Source: Paenibacillus sp. CC-CFT747 (GTDB lineage: Bacteria; Bacillota; Bacilli; Paenibacillales; NBRC-103111). From it: a DNA stretch of 64,000 nt. Numbering within the stretch: position 1 is the first letter of the stretch; every line of letters begins with the position of its first letter. Shown piece by piece: positions 17,706-28,270 of the stretch. The DNA is taken from NCBI GenBank assembly GCA_030323305.1, contig CP106741.1, forward strand, positions 1,121,001 to 1,185,000, given 5' to 3'. The notes under the pieces were generated by a model. The model worked only from the letters and a program-made list of their open reading frames with translations. It did no database searches and was not told the DNA's origin. The translations under genes and the position numbers were made by a program.

Positions 17706-18065
17706 TTACTCACCCGAAAAATTTCCCGCGCTATTCTCCCTAAGCCCTTTGGGAGCCGTCTCCCGCCAGGCATTCCGGATGGCCTCTTCCAAATCCTGTT
17801 CGCTGACAACCGGCAGCCTCGCCAAGATGTAATCGTAATTTCGGTAATGCTCGGTCAAATAAAAGGCCTCCGGCCGGGTCATCAGCCAGATCTCCCGCGT
17901 CTCTTCCTTCATCCGAAGCACCAGCGTCTCCCCGTCCTGATGAAACCGGGCGATCAGCTTATCTCCCACTTTAAAAGCCGGTGTCCGGTAGGAGGTTCCC
18001 TCCACCACTTCCGGAAGGGACAGAGCGATCCGCCGAGCGATTTCGTGGCCAGCCGTCTGGAACAT
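17706..18065 (-). CDS. MmcQ/YjbR-family protein
   Basis: A 119-aa protein of the MmcQ/YjbR (CyaY-like fold) family. It has LPEVVEGTSYRTPAFKVGDK, then REIWLMTRPEAFYLTEHYRN and the C-terminal LEEAIRNAWRETAPK. ATG 18065 has GGAGGAGG upstream. Members are predicted DNA-binding by fold only; the real role is unknown. The 360 bp upstream (18066-18424) contain no gene; a TATAAT at 18341 probably belongs to the promoter of the hydrolase gene. Confidence 0.8.
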   Translation of the reverse strand: MFQTAGHEIARRIALSLPEVVEGTSYRTPAFKVGDKLIARFHQDGETLVLRMKEETREIWLMTRPEAFYLTEHYRNYDYILARLPVVSEQDLEEAIRNAWRETAPKGLRENSAGNFSGE

Positions 18066-18424
18066 GAGAAACCTCCTCCTCTTTTTCCTTATTTTATCAT
18101 AAAAACCTAACCTATCCATGGCCACTTCGATCGCTCTCCCTTCCTTCCCTCCTCCACCTGTTCAAGAACCTTTCTCGTTTCTATAAGCCCCCTTGTTCCG
18201 CCCCCCATCCCGAATACAGGACTTCGGAACCGCTTTCATCTTAAATTCGGGTTTTTGGCTTGTTTCCCAGGTCCCTTTTGTCCTACTTTTTAATAAAAAT
18301 CTTCCAAAATACATAAACTTTCGACATGATTCTGCCGTTATATAATCTATAAGTCCCAGATGAACAAGACTTTCCTGAGTCTTAAGGGATAGATGAATGA
18401 TAGGAAAGCGAGGCTCCTGCTTCT

Positions 18425-20751
18425 ATGAAAGTCACTTCACTGCTGCTGAAAGGGGTAAGCTGCATTGCGCTTGCCGCTGCTCTGTTTACCGCTCCTTCCC
18501 CGGCTCCCGTCCAAGCGGAACCGGACTACAACGTCGGGGCTTTCTATTTCTCGGATTGGAACCCGGAGCTCGGTCCCTTCCTCATGAAGAATACCGAGAA
18601 TCTGTACGGCCGGGACGGAGACTGGATGGGAGGCATTAAGGACCACCTGACCGCGGCCGGTCCATGGGGATACGGACCCATTAGCGACCGGGAACCGCTC
18701 GGCGGCTGGTACGACGACCGGGAGCAATCGGTTATGGACACCCATATCCTGCAGGCGTCCTCCCGGGGATTGGGACACTTCGCCTTTTATTATTATTGGA
18801 AGGATAACGGCGGCGGCGAGCGTCCCGGCCAGAACGTGCACCAGTTCCAGTCCTCTCCTTACAAGGACCTAATGAAGTTCTACCTCTATATGATGGCGGA
18901 CGGCAAATGGCCGGCCTCCGACTGGGACAAGCTCATCGTCCCGAATCTCGTTCAGTTCATGAAAGATAACTCGTACCAGCGTACGCCGGACGGACGTCCG
19001 ATTGTCGGCTTCTACGGGGATTTTGAGTCGAGGCTCGGCGGCAAGGAGCAGTGGAAAAGGCTCTGGCCACCCTGCGCACCCAAGCGAAGGCGGCCGGGCT
19101 GAAGAACCCTCTCCTGCTTGTAAACGGCTACCGGGAATTGGCTCCGTCCATTGAGCAGGGCTTCGACGGCTTCCTGCCCCTCAACCTGGCGGGCATCGGC
19201 CTGGACGGTTCCCAAGGGAATACCGCGGATTACTCGGTATACCCGAAGGCTTGGAAGGATTTTGTCTACAAAACGTATCCTAAGGGCAGCAAGTCCGAGA
19301 ACTATGAGAATTATCTGCTTATTCCCGGAGGAATCAGCGGCTTCGATACCCGCTCCTGGCGGGGAATCGGCTACGGAGACCATGACGGGGTGGAGAAATC
19401 CGCCTACCTGAACCCCTCTCCGGACAAGTTCCGGTTCCAGGCCGCCAATGTCAAGGACTACCTGGATACTCACCCCCGCTCCATGAACATGGCGACGTTC
19501 TACGCCTGGAATGAGTTCGGGGAAGGCGGGGCGATCGAGCCGACGACCCAGTACGGCTTCGGGTACGTGAACGCGCTGCAGGAAACGTTCCATCTGGACA
19601 ACAGCCGCTACCGGACCCGTGTGGCGAAGGATGGACTGGAGAACTGGGATCCCGCCCTGCGGTTGGAATTCGCTCCTGTCCAGACGAGTATCACGAAGGG
19701 GGCCGCCCTCCTCGTCAAAGGGAAGGTCACCAACCAGGGAAGCACCGCCATCCGCCAAGGAACGGTCACACTGGACGCCGGAGCTTGGAAGGCGAAGGCG
19801 CTGTCCGGAACGGACCTGACCGGTCTGAAGCCGGGCGAAACGAGGCAAGTCGAGTTCGAGGCAGCCGCCGGAGACGGCGAGGACTGGACGAAGCATGAGC
19901 TGAACATCTCCGCGGCCTACGAGACCGGCGGCCGAAAGGCCGTCGAGAACACGGCCACGTTCGTCGTCGAAACCCCCGACGTTCATGGGGTGATCGAGCC
20001 CATTACGGGACCGGTGTTCGGCGGAGACAAGCTCTCCCTGGAGCTTAACCTGATCCGCTACACCTCTGACGCCGCGGCGGGTCATTACCGGATCGAAGCT
20101 CCGGACGGCTGGAGCTTGTCCGGCCGCAGCGAAGGCTCCTTCTCCTTCACCGGGAAGAAGCCGGAGAACGGGAAGGCGCTGTCCGCCGCCGCCCAGCTCA
20201 CCATTCCGAAAGAGGTAACGGACGGCAGCTACCCCGTGACCCTCGTGGTGAGCAGCCAGGGCCGCGAAACGAGAAGCTCCATCACGCTCTCCGTCGGCAA
20301 TTCCCTGGCCAATCCCGGCTTCGAGAAGGACAAGGACAAGAACGGCTTGGCCGACGGGTGGCTCGCGATGACGGGCAAGGAAGTCTTCGAGTTGTCGGGA
20401 GACAGGCAAGACGGAAGCGTGGCTCAGAAGCTCACGGCCCAAGGCTTCGGAGCAGGCATCCGGCAGGAATGGCTGGCTCTCGATCCGAAGAAGACCTACG
20501 TCGTGGAAGCTTGGGTTAAGGTGGAAGCCGGCACCCTGAACATCGCGGAAGCGGAAGCCGACGCCGGCTTCAAGAACTTCCTTGGCTTCACCGTCCAGAA
20601 GCAGGTAAACAACCGCGACTGGCAGAAGGTCTCCTTCACGGTCAAGCCCAAACCGGGCGGCGTGAACGGAAGCATCCGGTTCCTCAGCTGGAGTTCCGGC
20701 AAGACGGTGGCGTATATCGATCATGTGGTGTTTAGGCCGGCTGCCGACTAG
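18425..20751 (+). CDS. Secreted GH99-like/WbsX glycoside hydrolase (frameshifted)
   Basis: A ~775-aa exported protein. Residues 1-31 are a signal peptide (cleavage after VQA). The first ~370 residues form a WbsX/GH99-like barrel, with GAFYFSDWNPELG, GHFAFYYYW and MNMATFYAWNEFGEGG. They are followed by NEW3/Ig-like regions and a C-terminal carbohydrate-binding jelly roll beginning LANPGFEKDKDKNG. The frame breaks at about 19052, where one A is missing (TGGAAAAGG). GH99-like enzymes act on mannan-type polymers; next to polysaccharide genes it may trim the cell's own polymer. Two terminators follow. Confidence 0.8.
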
Positions 20752-20762
20752 CAGCCGCCGGT

Positions 20763-20834
20763 AAGACTATCGGGAGGATCCCGGCAGTCTTTTTGCAGGA
20801 AGGTCAATCGGAGATTTTCCGGTTGGCCTTTTTT
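20763..20834 (+). terminator. Two tandem terminators
   Basis: 20763-20794: AAGACTATCGGGA / TCCCGGCAGTCTT plus T5. 20799-20834: AAGGTCAATCGG / CCGGTTGGCCTT plus T6. Confidence 0.75.
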
Positions 20835-20900
20835 GGTGCGAACAGCCAAACCCGAACATTTACGAAAACTTAACCTTCCCCATTCCGGTTAATCCATAAG

Positions 20901-20942
20901 AAGACCCTCTTTCCTTGGGCCCTGACTAGGTCAGGGTCTTTT
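20901..20942 (+). terminator. Terminator with competing upstream arm
   Basis: CCCTGAC-TAG-GTCAGGG then TCTTTT. An upstream AAGACCCT can pair instead with AGGGTCTT, so two mutually exclusive folds are possible. It could be a plain terminator or an attenuator-like element upstream of the 21-kb promoter. Confidence 0.45.
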
Positions 20943-20971
20943 GGTTCGTTCGGATTCTCCTCATCTAACCG

Positions 20972-21026
20972 TTGACGATCCGGACAGGCCGTGATACTTT
21001 AAGTATAGTTGGATACGATTCGTATC
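20972..21026 (+). promoter_or_regulatory. Promoter and GATACG-N3-CGTATC operator of the polymerase/acyltransferase unit
   Basis: TTGACG (20972) and TACTTT (20995) are spaced 17 bp. Immediately downstream, 21012-21026 is a perfect 15-bp palindrome GATACGATTCGTATC. It is the same motif as the two sites in the EPS operon promoter at 47.85-47.90 kb. Confidence 0.6.
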
Positions 21027-21066
21027 ATACATAAAGTCAGACCCAATAGAAAGGAGTGCTCAGCGT

Positions 21067-22491
21067 ATGCTCGTCGAAAGGGTCCGCATTCCCTCTCTGC
21101 TCGCCGGATTCCTGGCCCTCGGCGCACTGGCGGCGCTTCGCCCCGATTACGTGCTGCTGCTGCCGGCCGCCGCTCTGGCCCTCGTCTTCCTGTTCTCCTG
21201 GCGCGCCGCGGTGTATCTTCTTCTCGTCTGCATCACCTTCAACCGGCTTTCCTTCAATGTCTCAAGCACCAACCTGAGGCCCGAAATGCTGGCCGTCCTG
21301 ATCGGAGCCGGCGCCGCTTTACTGTTCTGGCTCTCCCGGAACAAGTGGCAAAATGACGCCACGGTCCGCTTCACCTTCGGTGCCCCCTCTATCGCGATTG
21401 CGCTCTTTTTTGTGTATACGTATATCGTGTCGTACTGGAACAGCCCCGTCTTCTCCTATTCCGTCGCGGGCATGGTTCAGCTGGCGCTGGCCAGCATGGG
21501 CTTCTTCGTCATCACCCAGGCGGCCGGGTTCGACCGGGACCGGATCCACTCCTATGTCGGCTTCTACATTTGGCTTACCGTGTTCCAATCCGTCTATGCC
21601 TTGGTCTGCTTCCTCTACAACAAGACGACCGGCCGGTTCCTCTTCGGGGAAAAATACGGCGGCCTCATGACCGGCCAAATCTCCGGGGTCGACTGGTCCT
21701 CCATCACTTGGCGCGGGGGACTCTACGAAGCCAACCTGTTCTCCGCTTATCTGGGAGCGGGCATAGTTTTTCTCGTTACGGTGATTGTCGCGAGGGTGCA
21801 GCCCCGGCAAACCCTCTTCTGTTCCTCGGCATGCTTCTGGCCGTGGTGGGTATCGTCATGGGCTGGACACGCTCCGCCTGGATTGGAACGGCTCTCGGCG
21901 TCGCCTTCACTTCCTCTTCTATGTGCGCAAATGGGTGCATCCGCGCAATGTGGTGCTTTTCGGTGGGCTTGCTGCCGCGCTCGTCCCGATTTTCGTCTTC
22001 GTCGAGTCGATCTTCGACCAGACGTCCGGCCGCAAAGGGCTCCTGACCTCCAAGCTCATGAACCTGTTCAACAGCGAAGAAGGAACGGGAAAGTTCCGCG
22101 CCGAGAAGTTCCAATTCGCCTGGGACAACTGGCTGAACGGCCACCCGATTGCCGGGAACGGCTATTTCAGCATCAAGGTGTATAACCCCGACGAGTGGGT
22201 AACCAGCATGTTCCTTGCCATCCTGCACGATTCGGGGCTGATCGGGTTGTGCCTGTTCGTCTTTGCGGTCGGCTACGTCTTCTTCTACGGACTTCGCGCC
22301 GCACTCGTCACATCCGATGCCAAGCACCGGGCTTACCTGCTCGGGATGGTCGGCGGGCTGCTCGTGCTTCTCCTGTCGTATAACTTCTCCCCGGCCACAC
22401 GCTCGCCATGTTCTGGGTGCACCTGGGGCTCATCTACGCGCTCGCTTCAAAGGAACGGATACGGGAAGGAGAGACTGTTCATGAACGATAA
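21067..22491 (+). CDS. O-antigen ligase / Wzy-type polymerase family membrane protein (three frameshifts)
   Basis: After three one-base corrections (about 21805, 21905, 22397) the frame is continuous for ~475 aa with 11-12 membrane segments. It carries the ligase-family signatures VMGWTRSAWIGTALGV and a large loop with WLNGHPIAGNGYFSIK, followed by LAILHDSGLIGLCLFVF. Such proteins polymerise or ligate lipid-linked polysaccharide units outside the membrane. ATG 21067 follows AAAGGAG. The stop overlaps the next gene by 11 bp. No polymerase is present in the EPS operon at 31-48 kb, and this promoter carries the operon's operator motif, so it probably serves that polymer. Confidence 0.8.
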
Positions 22492-23038
22492 AATCCGGTC
22501 GCAGCTCCACAAACTGTTCGTTAACGTCGTGGCGGCTTCCGTGCTGACCCCAAGCTCGGTCCGCGCCCGGATCTACCGGGCCTTCGGCATCCGGACGGAG
22601 ACTACGTTCCTCGGTCCCCGCTGCTTCTTCAGCGGCAGCCGGGTCCATATCGGGGAAGGGGCGTTCGTGAACACCGGCTGCTTTTTCGAGAACCACGGGG
22701 AGATCACCATCGGACGCAACAGCTCCCTCGGCATGGAGGTGATGCTCTGCGCCTCGACCCACGAGATGGGCGGGCCCGACAAGCGGGCGGGAGCTCCCAT
22801 CGGCCTGCCGATCGTCATCGGCGACGGGGTATGGATCGGGACGCGGGCGACGGTTCTGCCCGGCGTGCGGATCGGAGACGGGTCCGTCATCGCCGCCGGA
22901 GCCGTCGTCACCAAGGATTGCGCACCTCACGGCATTTACGCGGGCACGCCCGCCAGGCGGGTTAAAGAGCTGGCCGGCCCGGCGCAAACGGAGTTCGTCG
23001 TGCCGGAGCCCGTGGTGCGGGACCGGAAGACGTCTTGA
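22481..23038 (+). CDS. Left-handed beta-helix acyltransferase (hexapeptide repeat)
   Basis: A 185-aa protein starting at ATG 22481 (AAGGAGAG upstream) inside the end of the polymerase gene. Residues ~45-165 show hexapeptide repeats (GEITIGRNSSLGMEVMLC, GVWIGTRATVLPGVRIGDGS, VIAAGAVVTKDC) and the catalytic-type His in CASTHEMGG. It ends with GIYAGTPARRVKEL, typical of sugar O-acetyltransferases of the WcaF/NodL group. It probably acetylates the sugar polymer or its lipid-linked unit. Confidence 0.85.
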   Translation: MNDKIRSQLHKLFVNVVAASVLTPSSVRARIYRAFGIRTETTFLGPRCFFSGSRVHIGEGAFVNTGCFFENHGEITIGRNSSLGMEVMLCASTHEMGGPDKRAGAPIGLPIVIGDGVWIGTRATVLPGVRIGDGSVIAAGAVVTKDCAPHGIYAGTPARRVKELAGPAQTEFVVPEPVVRDRKTS

Positions 23039-23085
23039 CCGTTGCCGTGGCTGCGGGTACCCGGGCAGGGCCGGAAGACGTCTTG

Positions 23086-23124
23086 ACCGCCCGGCCGCTT
23101 GTGCGGCTGCCGGCGGTCTTTTTA
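23086..23124 (+). terminator. Terminator after acetyltransferase
   Basis: GACCGCC...GGCGGTC stem with an inner hairpin and T5. Confidence 0.65.
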
Positions 23125-23161
23125 TGGAACCAAGGAGTCAGGACAACAGGGAGGAGTCGGG

Positions 23162-24401
23162 ATGAAGAATAGCAGGATGGGTTCAGTGGCAGTCAAACGA
23201 GGGGGTTAGACACGAGGTGCCTGGACGGGTTCCGGTTTCTGCTGGCGCTGTGGGTGGCGGTCGGCCACTTCTACATCATCATTGGGGGACCGGGCTTCTG
23301 GCAGGCTTCCGGGGTAACGAAGCTTCTTCTGTCGCCTTGGGCGGCGGTGGACGGTTTCATGGTGGTCACGGGCTTCCTGATGACGTACCATTACCTTCTC
23401 CGGGAAGCAAAAGAGCCGGCCGGCCGTCTAGCTACCGGGGTAACCTTTCTCGTCCGGAGGCTTTTTCGGCTCTATCCCGTTTACCTGCTGGCCATTCTGG
23501 CGGCCTTCTTCGTCGTAAGCGACCTGTACGAGATGCGCAAGGAGATTCTGGACTATTTTACGGGAAGCACGCTCACCCCCTTCGGCACGGAGAGCAAATC
23601 CGAAGACCCGAGCGTGACCGGGCTGCTGCTCCACCTGACTTTCCTGCACGGACTGTTTCCTGCCTATGAAAGCTCCGTTCTCTCGGTCGCCTGGAGCCTG
23701 TCGCTCGAAATGCAGTTCTACGTCCTGTTCCCGGCCCTCTTCTCCTTCCTGTTCCTTAAGGTCCGCTCCGCTAAGCTGTATGCGTTCCTGGCGGCCGCCG
23801 TTGTGGTATCGGAGGTTCTCCTCGCCAAGTATTTGCACGGGCAGCCGGCCATGCTCCTCTACAAGCTTCCCTGTTTCTCTTCGGCATGCTTGCCGCAGCG
23901 GCCGGGCTGGGACGGATCCGCTGGATTACTTTTGCCATGGGGGCGGTAATGATCGTGCCTTTTCAGGCGAAATTCACCGTCCTGCTCATGGGACTGCTGA
24001 TGCTGTTTCTGTTCCTTAACGGCATCCGCGCCAAAGTCGGCATGGGCTGGACGAAGCCGCTGTACCATGTGCGGGAGCTGCTCTCGGGAAGGGCGGCCCG
24101 CTGGGGAGCGGACCTCTCCTACTCCCTCTACCTGGTGCACCTCCTCCTGCTGCCGTTCATCCTGACCTTCTTCATCGGGCAGGCGGAAACCGTACCCCTG
24201 AGCCGGGTGGAAGTCGCCCTGCTTTCGTTCGCCGTCTTCCTGGCTTTGAGCCTGGCCACCGCTCTCATTCTCTACCTGACGATCGAGAAGCCGTTTATCT
24301 CCCTGGGCAAAAAGGCCGTCCGCCGCATGGACCTCCTGCGGCAAAGCCGCCAAAGGGCTTCCCTTCCCGGCCAGGGGGAGAAGGAGGAGCTCTCGGCTTA
24401 G
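23162..24401 (+). CDS. Membrane acyltransferase family 3 protein (two frameshifts)
   Basis: A ~413-aa integral-membrane acyltransferase. It starts MKNSRMGSVAVKRGG at ATG 23162 behind GGAGGAG. A run of five G at about 23208 needs one more G to reach LDTRCLDGFRFLLALWVAVG, and another base is missing at about 23872. The helix-1 His (VGHFY), the RRLFRLYPVYLLAI motif and SVAWSLSLEMQFYVLFP identify the OafA/acyltransferase-3 family. These proteins O-acetylate exported sugars. Its position after the polymerase and acetyltransferase supports polymer decoration. Confidence 0.8.
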
Positions 24402-24451
24402 GGAAATTTCCACTCGGCAACAGGCAAATGCTCACCCCTTAATCGCATAAA

Positions 24452-24475
24452 AAGACCACTCGGCTGAGTGGTCTT
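24452..24475. terminator. Terminator, perfect stem
   Basis: AAGACCACTC-GGCT-GAGTGGTCTT between the convergent acyltransferase and arsC genes. Confidence 0.8.
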
Positions 24476-24542
24476 CTTACTTTGTTTATTTACCGGGAAA
24501 TAGTTGTCCAACGGGATGACATGGACTATACTCCTTTCCCCC

Positions 24543-24968
24543 TCATTTTCCTTCTTTAACAAATTGCTCAATCCGGCTCTTGATCGAGTCGCGAACGGTG
24601 CGGAACTTGCTCATGATTTCTTCTTCCGTTCCGGTTGCTTTTGCCGGATCATCAAAACCCCAATGCCATTTCGTAACGTTTTTGTTGGAGATTACCGGGC
24701 AATGCTCGTCGGCGTGGCCGCACAGGGTAATGACGTAATCGGCACGATTCAGAATCTCTGTGTCTATCACATCAGAGGAGTTTTGGCTGATATCCACGCC
24801 GGCCTCCTGCATGACTTGAACCGCACGCGGATTCAGCCCATGCGCCTCAAGACCAGCGCTTTTCACTTCGTATTGGCCGCTTCCCAGCGCCTTTAGAAAC
24901 CCGTCTGCGATCTGGCTTCTGCAGGAATTGCCGGTGCATAAAAAGTAAACCAACGGTTTTTTCTCCAT
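24543..24968 (-). CDS. arsC: Arsenate reductase, thioredoxin-coupled
   Basis: A 141-aa low-molecular-weight-phosphatase-type arsenate reductase. Cys11 and Cys16 lie in the P-loop CTGNSCRS, and the redox pair Cys83 and Cys90 in LCGHADEHC, so the three-cysteine relay of Bacillus-type ArsC is complete. It reduces arsenate to arsenite with thioredoxin. It is the third gene of arsR-arsB-arsC, 31 bp after arsB, with AAAGGAG upstream of ATG 24968. No frameshift. Confidence 0.95.
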   Translation of the reverse strand: MEKKPLVYFLCTGNSCRSQIADGFLKALGSGQYEVKSAGLEAHGLNPRAVQVMQEAGVDISQNSSDVIDTEILNRADYVITLCGHADEHCPVISNKNVTKWHWGFDDPAKATGTEEEIMSKFRTVRDSIKSRIEQFVKEGK

Positions 24969-24999
24969 GGTGGATAAGTCTCCTTTTATATCGAAATGG

Positions 25000-26410
25000 T
25001 TAATCGCCTTGATGAACTCTTCTCGCTCGTTTGCTGCCCATAAACGCCTGGAGGATCATTGCAGCCGCAGCGAGCCCGGCCGTGATTCCCGCGATAACCA
25101 GCCATACATTCATCTGCATCGTTTGAAGGACACCGAGCCACAGATAGAGACCGGTGAGCGTAAGGAATAAGGTCGGAACGGTTAACAGGATGCCGACTTT
25201 GAAATAATAGCCCCAGCTGATTTTCACGTTTTTGGTGGACAGCACATGCAGCCATAAGAGCGTGGCCAGCGAGCCGATTGGGGTGATTTTGGGTCCTAAG
25301 TCCGAACCGATCACATTCGCGTAAATCATCGCCTCCCGTATGACCCCTCCGTATGGGTACCTTGGATCGCCAGCGCATCAATCAACACAGTCGGCAAGTT
25401 ATTCATAATGGACGACAGGATCGCCGCAATAAAACCCATGCCTACTGTTGCCGCAAACCGTCCATGGTCTGCGACCGCTTGAATGACGCTGCCCAGCGCA
25501 TCGGTTAGACCGGCGTTCCGAAGGCCGTAAACGACCACATACATGCCGATCGAGAAGATGACAATGGCCCAAGGCGCGCCTTTTACCAGCTTCCCCGTAT
25601 GAATCGCCGGGCTTTTTCTAGCGGCGAACAAGAACGCGATGGCCGCAGCCCCGGCAAGGATCGATACCGGGATGGAGAGCCACTCGCTGACGAAATAAGC
25701 AATAAGCAGCGCAGCCAGAATGATCCAGGAAAGGGTAAACAGCCGCATATCCTTGATGGCTTCCTTAGGGCTTCTCAGTTGGGTTACGTTGTAGCCCCTT
25801 GGAATGCTTTTTCGGAAACACAGATACAGCACAACCAGGCTCGCGATAATGGAAAAGAAAGTCGGAACGATCATGCGGCTCGCGTATTCGACAAACCCGA
25901 TGTTGAAATAATCAGCCGAAACAATGTTCACCAAGTTACTGACGACAAGCGGCAAAGAAGCCGTATCGGCAATGAATCCGCTCGCCATAATAAACGGCAG
26001 GATCATACTGTCATCAAATTTAAGCGCCCGGACCATGGCAAGGACGATGGGTGTAATGATCAAGGCCGCGCCATCATTGGCAAACAGAGCGGCAACCGCC
26101 GATCCAAGCAGGATGATAAACCCAAACAGGAGCAACCCGTTTCCCCGTGCCAGCCGCGCCATATGTAACGCAGCCCATTCAAAAAATCCGATTTCATCAA
26201 GCACCAGGGAGATTAAAATAATGGCGACGAACGTCAAGGTGGCGTTCCACACGATGCCGGTTACGATACCGACGTCCGCGAAACGGACCACGCCAAATAA
26301 TAAAGCGAGGATGGCTCCGGCACTTGCCGACCAGCCGATCGATAACCCTTTGGGCTGCCAAATGACAAAGGTAAGGGTAACCAAAAAATAAGAAACGCAG
26401 TGATAGCCAT
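25000..26410 (-). CDS. arsB: Arsenite efflux permease ArsB (two homopolymer frameshifts)
   Basis: A ~470-aa ArsB/NhaD-type permease with about 12 membrane segments. Signatures include [37 protein letters not shown] and [14 protein letters not shown], and the C-terminal part [20 protein letters not shown] in a second frame. ATG 26410 is preceded by GGAGGG. A run of six T at about 26385 and four G at about 25345 each lack one base. It exports arsenite across the membrane. Both errors sit in homopolymers, so the gene is very likely functional. Confidence 0.9.
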
Positions 26411-26423
26411 GTAACCCTCCAAA

Positions 26424-26735
26424 CTAATCGCAATCATTTTTAATTTGATCCATTTTTTCTTTTAACGAGGGAAGGTAGCCCAGAATCGCTTGAATATAGG
26501 GTTTATCTTCCACATTTAACGAATAGTAAATCCATTGGCCTTTACGTGTTTCCTTGACAAGCCCCGCCGCTTTTAATTTCCGCAAGTGCTGGCTGACGTT
26601 CGGCTGGGAGGTTTCAAGCAGCTCCACCACGTCACAGACACATAAGGCCCGTTCCTTTAATAAGGCCATGATCGTAAGCCGGGTTTTATCGCCCAGCAAT
26701 TTTAAATTCCCGGCCATTTCGCTGAGTGGTTCCAT
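26424..26735 (-). CDS. arsR: ArsR-family arsenite-responsive repressor
   Basis: A 103-aa winged-helix repressor. The metal-binding CVCD motif lies in ALCVCDVVELLETSQPNVSQ, followed by the recognition helix HLRKLKAAGLV. It heads the arsRBC operon. An upstream perfect 16-bp palindrome is its likely operator; arsenite binding releases it. Confidence 0.95.
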   Translation of the reverse strand: MEPLSEMAGNLKLLGDKTRLTIMALLKERALCVCDVVELLETSQPNVSQHLRKLKAAGLVKETRKGQWIYYSLNVEDKPYIQAILGYLPSLKEKMDQIKNDCD

Positions 26736-26830
26736 GCCTTACCTCCCCTCGCTGATCTCCTTAGCCGCTTGAGTTGCCCGCTCTCCCCCATTTTAAAACG
26801 ACATCCATAACTATATACGGATTCACTTAT

Positions 26831-26846
26831 ATAATCAATTGATTAT
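26831..26846. promoter_or_regulatory. ArsR operator ATAATCAATTGATTAT
   Basis: A perfect 16-bp palindrome about 95 bp upstream of arsR in an AT-rich promoter region. The sequence matches the ATCAA-TTGAT core of known ArsR/SmtB-type operators. Confidence 0.75.
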
Positions 26847-26890
26847 TTCTATATCATTTGCGCGGAAGAGGAAAGGGATGCTGGATCACG

Positions 26891-26919
26891 AAAAAAAACC
26901 TCCCGTATAAAACGGGAGG
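26891..26919 (-). terminator. Terminator of the surface-protein gene
   Basis: CCTCCCGT-ATAAA-ACGGGAGG stem; on the minus strand it is followed by T8. Confidence 0.85.
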
Positions 26920-26955
26920 CCATCTATAGTAAAAAAAGAGGGAGTAAAAACAAGG

Positions 26956-28154
26956 TTATTTCATCGCCGAAGCGATCTGCTGCAGAGCCTGGCTTTTGGC
27001 CTGGCTCTTGGAGCTCTGATACTGGCTGCGCCACGACTCGAGCTCGGCCGGATCGTATCCGGCCGCTTTGTAGTCCTTCTGCGCCGCGGCCAGCACGGAG
27101 TTGAACTGACTATCGCAGGAAGACTCGGAGGCGGAAATCGGCCCCATGTACTTCGATTGGAGCTGGTCCACCGAGACCTGCTGGTTGCTCGCCTTCGCCT
27201 GGCGGATGGAGCTTACGATGCCGCCCGCCAGCTGGCTGACCTGGCTCTGGCATCCGTTCTGAATGGCCGCCAGCTTGCCTTCGTACTTGCTCTTGATCTG
27301 CGCCTTGCTCGCTCCGGAAGCCGTGCCGGAGGAGCCGCCGGAAGATCCGGCGGAGCCCCGGCTGGTGCGGCCGGCTTGGAGGCCTCTGCCGGCGCAGCGG
27401 ACGGCTCCGGCTTCGAAGTGCCGCCTGAGGCGGACGGAGCGGAGCCGCCGGTGGTGCTGCTGCCTGTGCCGCTGCCGGACGCTCCGCCGGAAGCCTTGCT
27501 GCCGCCGCCTTCGCCAACCGGCGCAGCAGACGGCCCGGCGGATGCAGCGGCCTGACCGCCAGCGTCCGGTGCCGCTGGCGGCTTGGCCGCAGAGGCTTGG
27601 CGGCGCTCATGGATCTCCTTGATGATCTTCTGCCGCTCCGCCTCGTCATACACGCCGACCAGCTCGATCGGGTAATCCTTGTCCAGGATCACCAGCTTCT
27701 TGCCGTACGGCTCCGTTATCGAGCGGAGCGTGTGAATCTGCTCCGGCGTCAGCTTCGAAAGCAGCAGGTCGCGGATGCGCTGCTTCTCTTCAACCGGCAG
27801 CCCGGCATCCGCTTTTCCCGTTAAATAGGACATCTCCTTCATGCTGAGTCCCGCCTGGCTGAGGATAGCGGCCGCATCCAGCGCATCCTGGGCGCTGATC
27901 GGCTTATCCGTGAACTCGTTCGCCTTCGCGAGCGGATCCTTCAGCGCTCCCGGTGCCCCGGAAGCGGGTGTCCCGGCTTCGGGGGTGCTGCCGTTCTGCT
28001 TAGCCGCCTGACGGGCCTGGATATCCTCCAGGCTCGTCGAGTGCAGCTTGTATTGAAGGGTGCCGATTCCGGCGCCGGCCAGCAGGATCACCCCTGCCGC
28101 CGACAATGTGAGCCAGCGGGCCCACGGCTTCCACTCCTTCCAACGCTTGCGCAT
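26956..28154 (-). CDS. Membrane-anchored extracellular protein, function unknown (frameshifted)
   Basis: A ~399-aa protein. Residues 1-14 are basic, then one membrane segment (LTLSAAGVILLAGAGIGTLQ). An extracellular region follows, containing an alpha-helical domain (SQAGLSMKEMSYLTGKADAG, LLLSKLTPEQIHTLRSI) and a long Ser/Gly/Ala/Pro-rich linker. After a frame change near 27345 comes a second helical domain (QIKSKYEGKLAAIQNGCQSQ). I know similar uncharacterised proteins in Paenibacillus but no function. Own terminator downstream; SLH gene upstream. Confidence 0.65.
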
Positions 28155-28270
28155 GATGTTCCATCCCTTTCCTTCCTTTAGCCCCGCCTTTCCTTTGTAA
28201 CACGATGTGTCAGGGAGGAGGCAGGGCTAAGGTTGTTCGTGGCGACGGCCGGATCGTGCAGCGCCGTTCC

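Noticed and set aside
19012..20724. Minus-strand ORF of 570 codons
   Set aside because: Antisense to the hydrolase C-terminal domains, which show real family motifs on the plus strand.
21785..23038. A single 417-aa protein joining the polymerase end with the hexapeptide acyltransferase
   Set aside because: An artefact of a frameshift near 22397; the corrected polymerase stops at 22491 and the acyltransferase has its own start and ribosome site at 22481.
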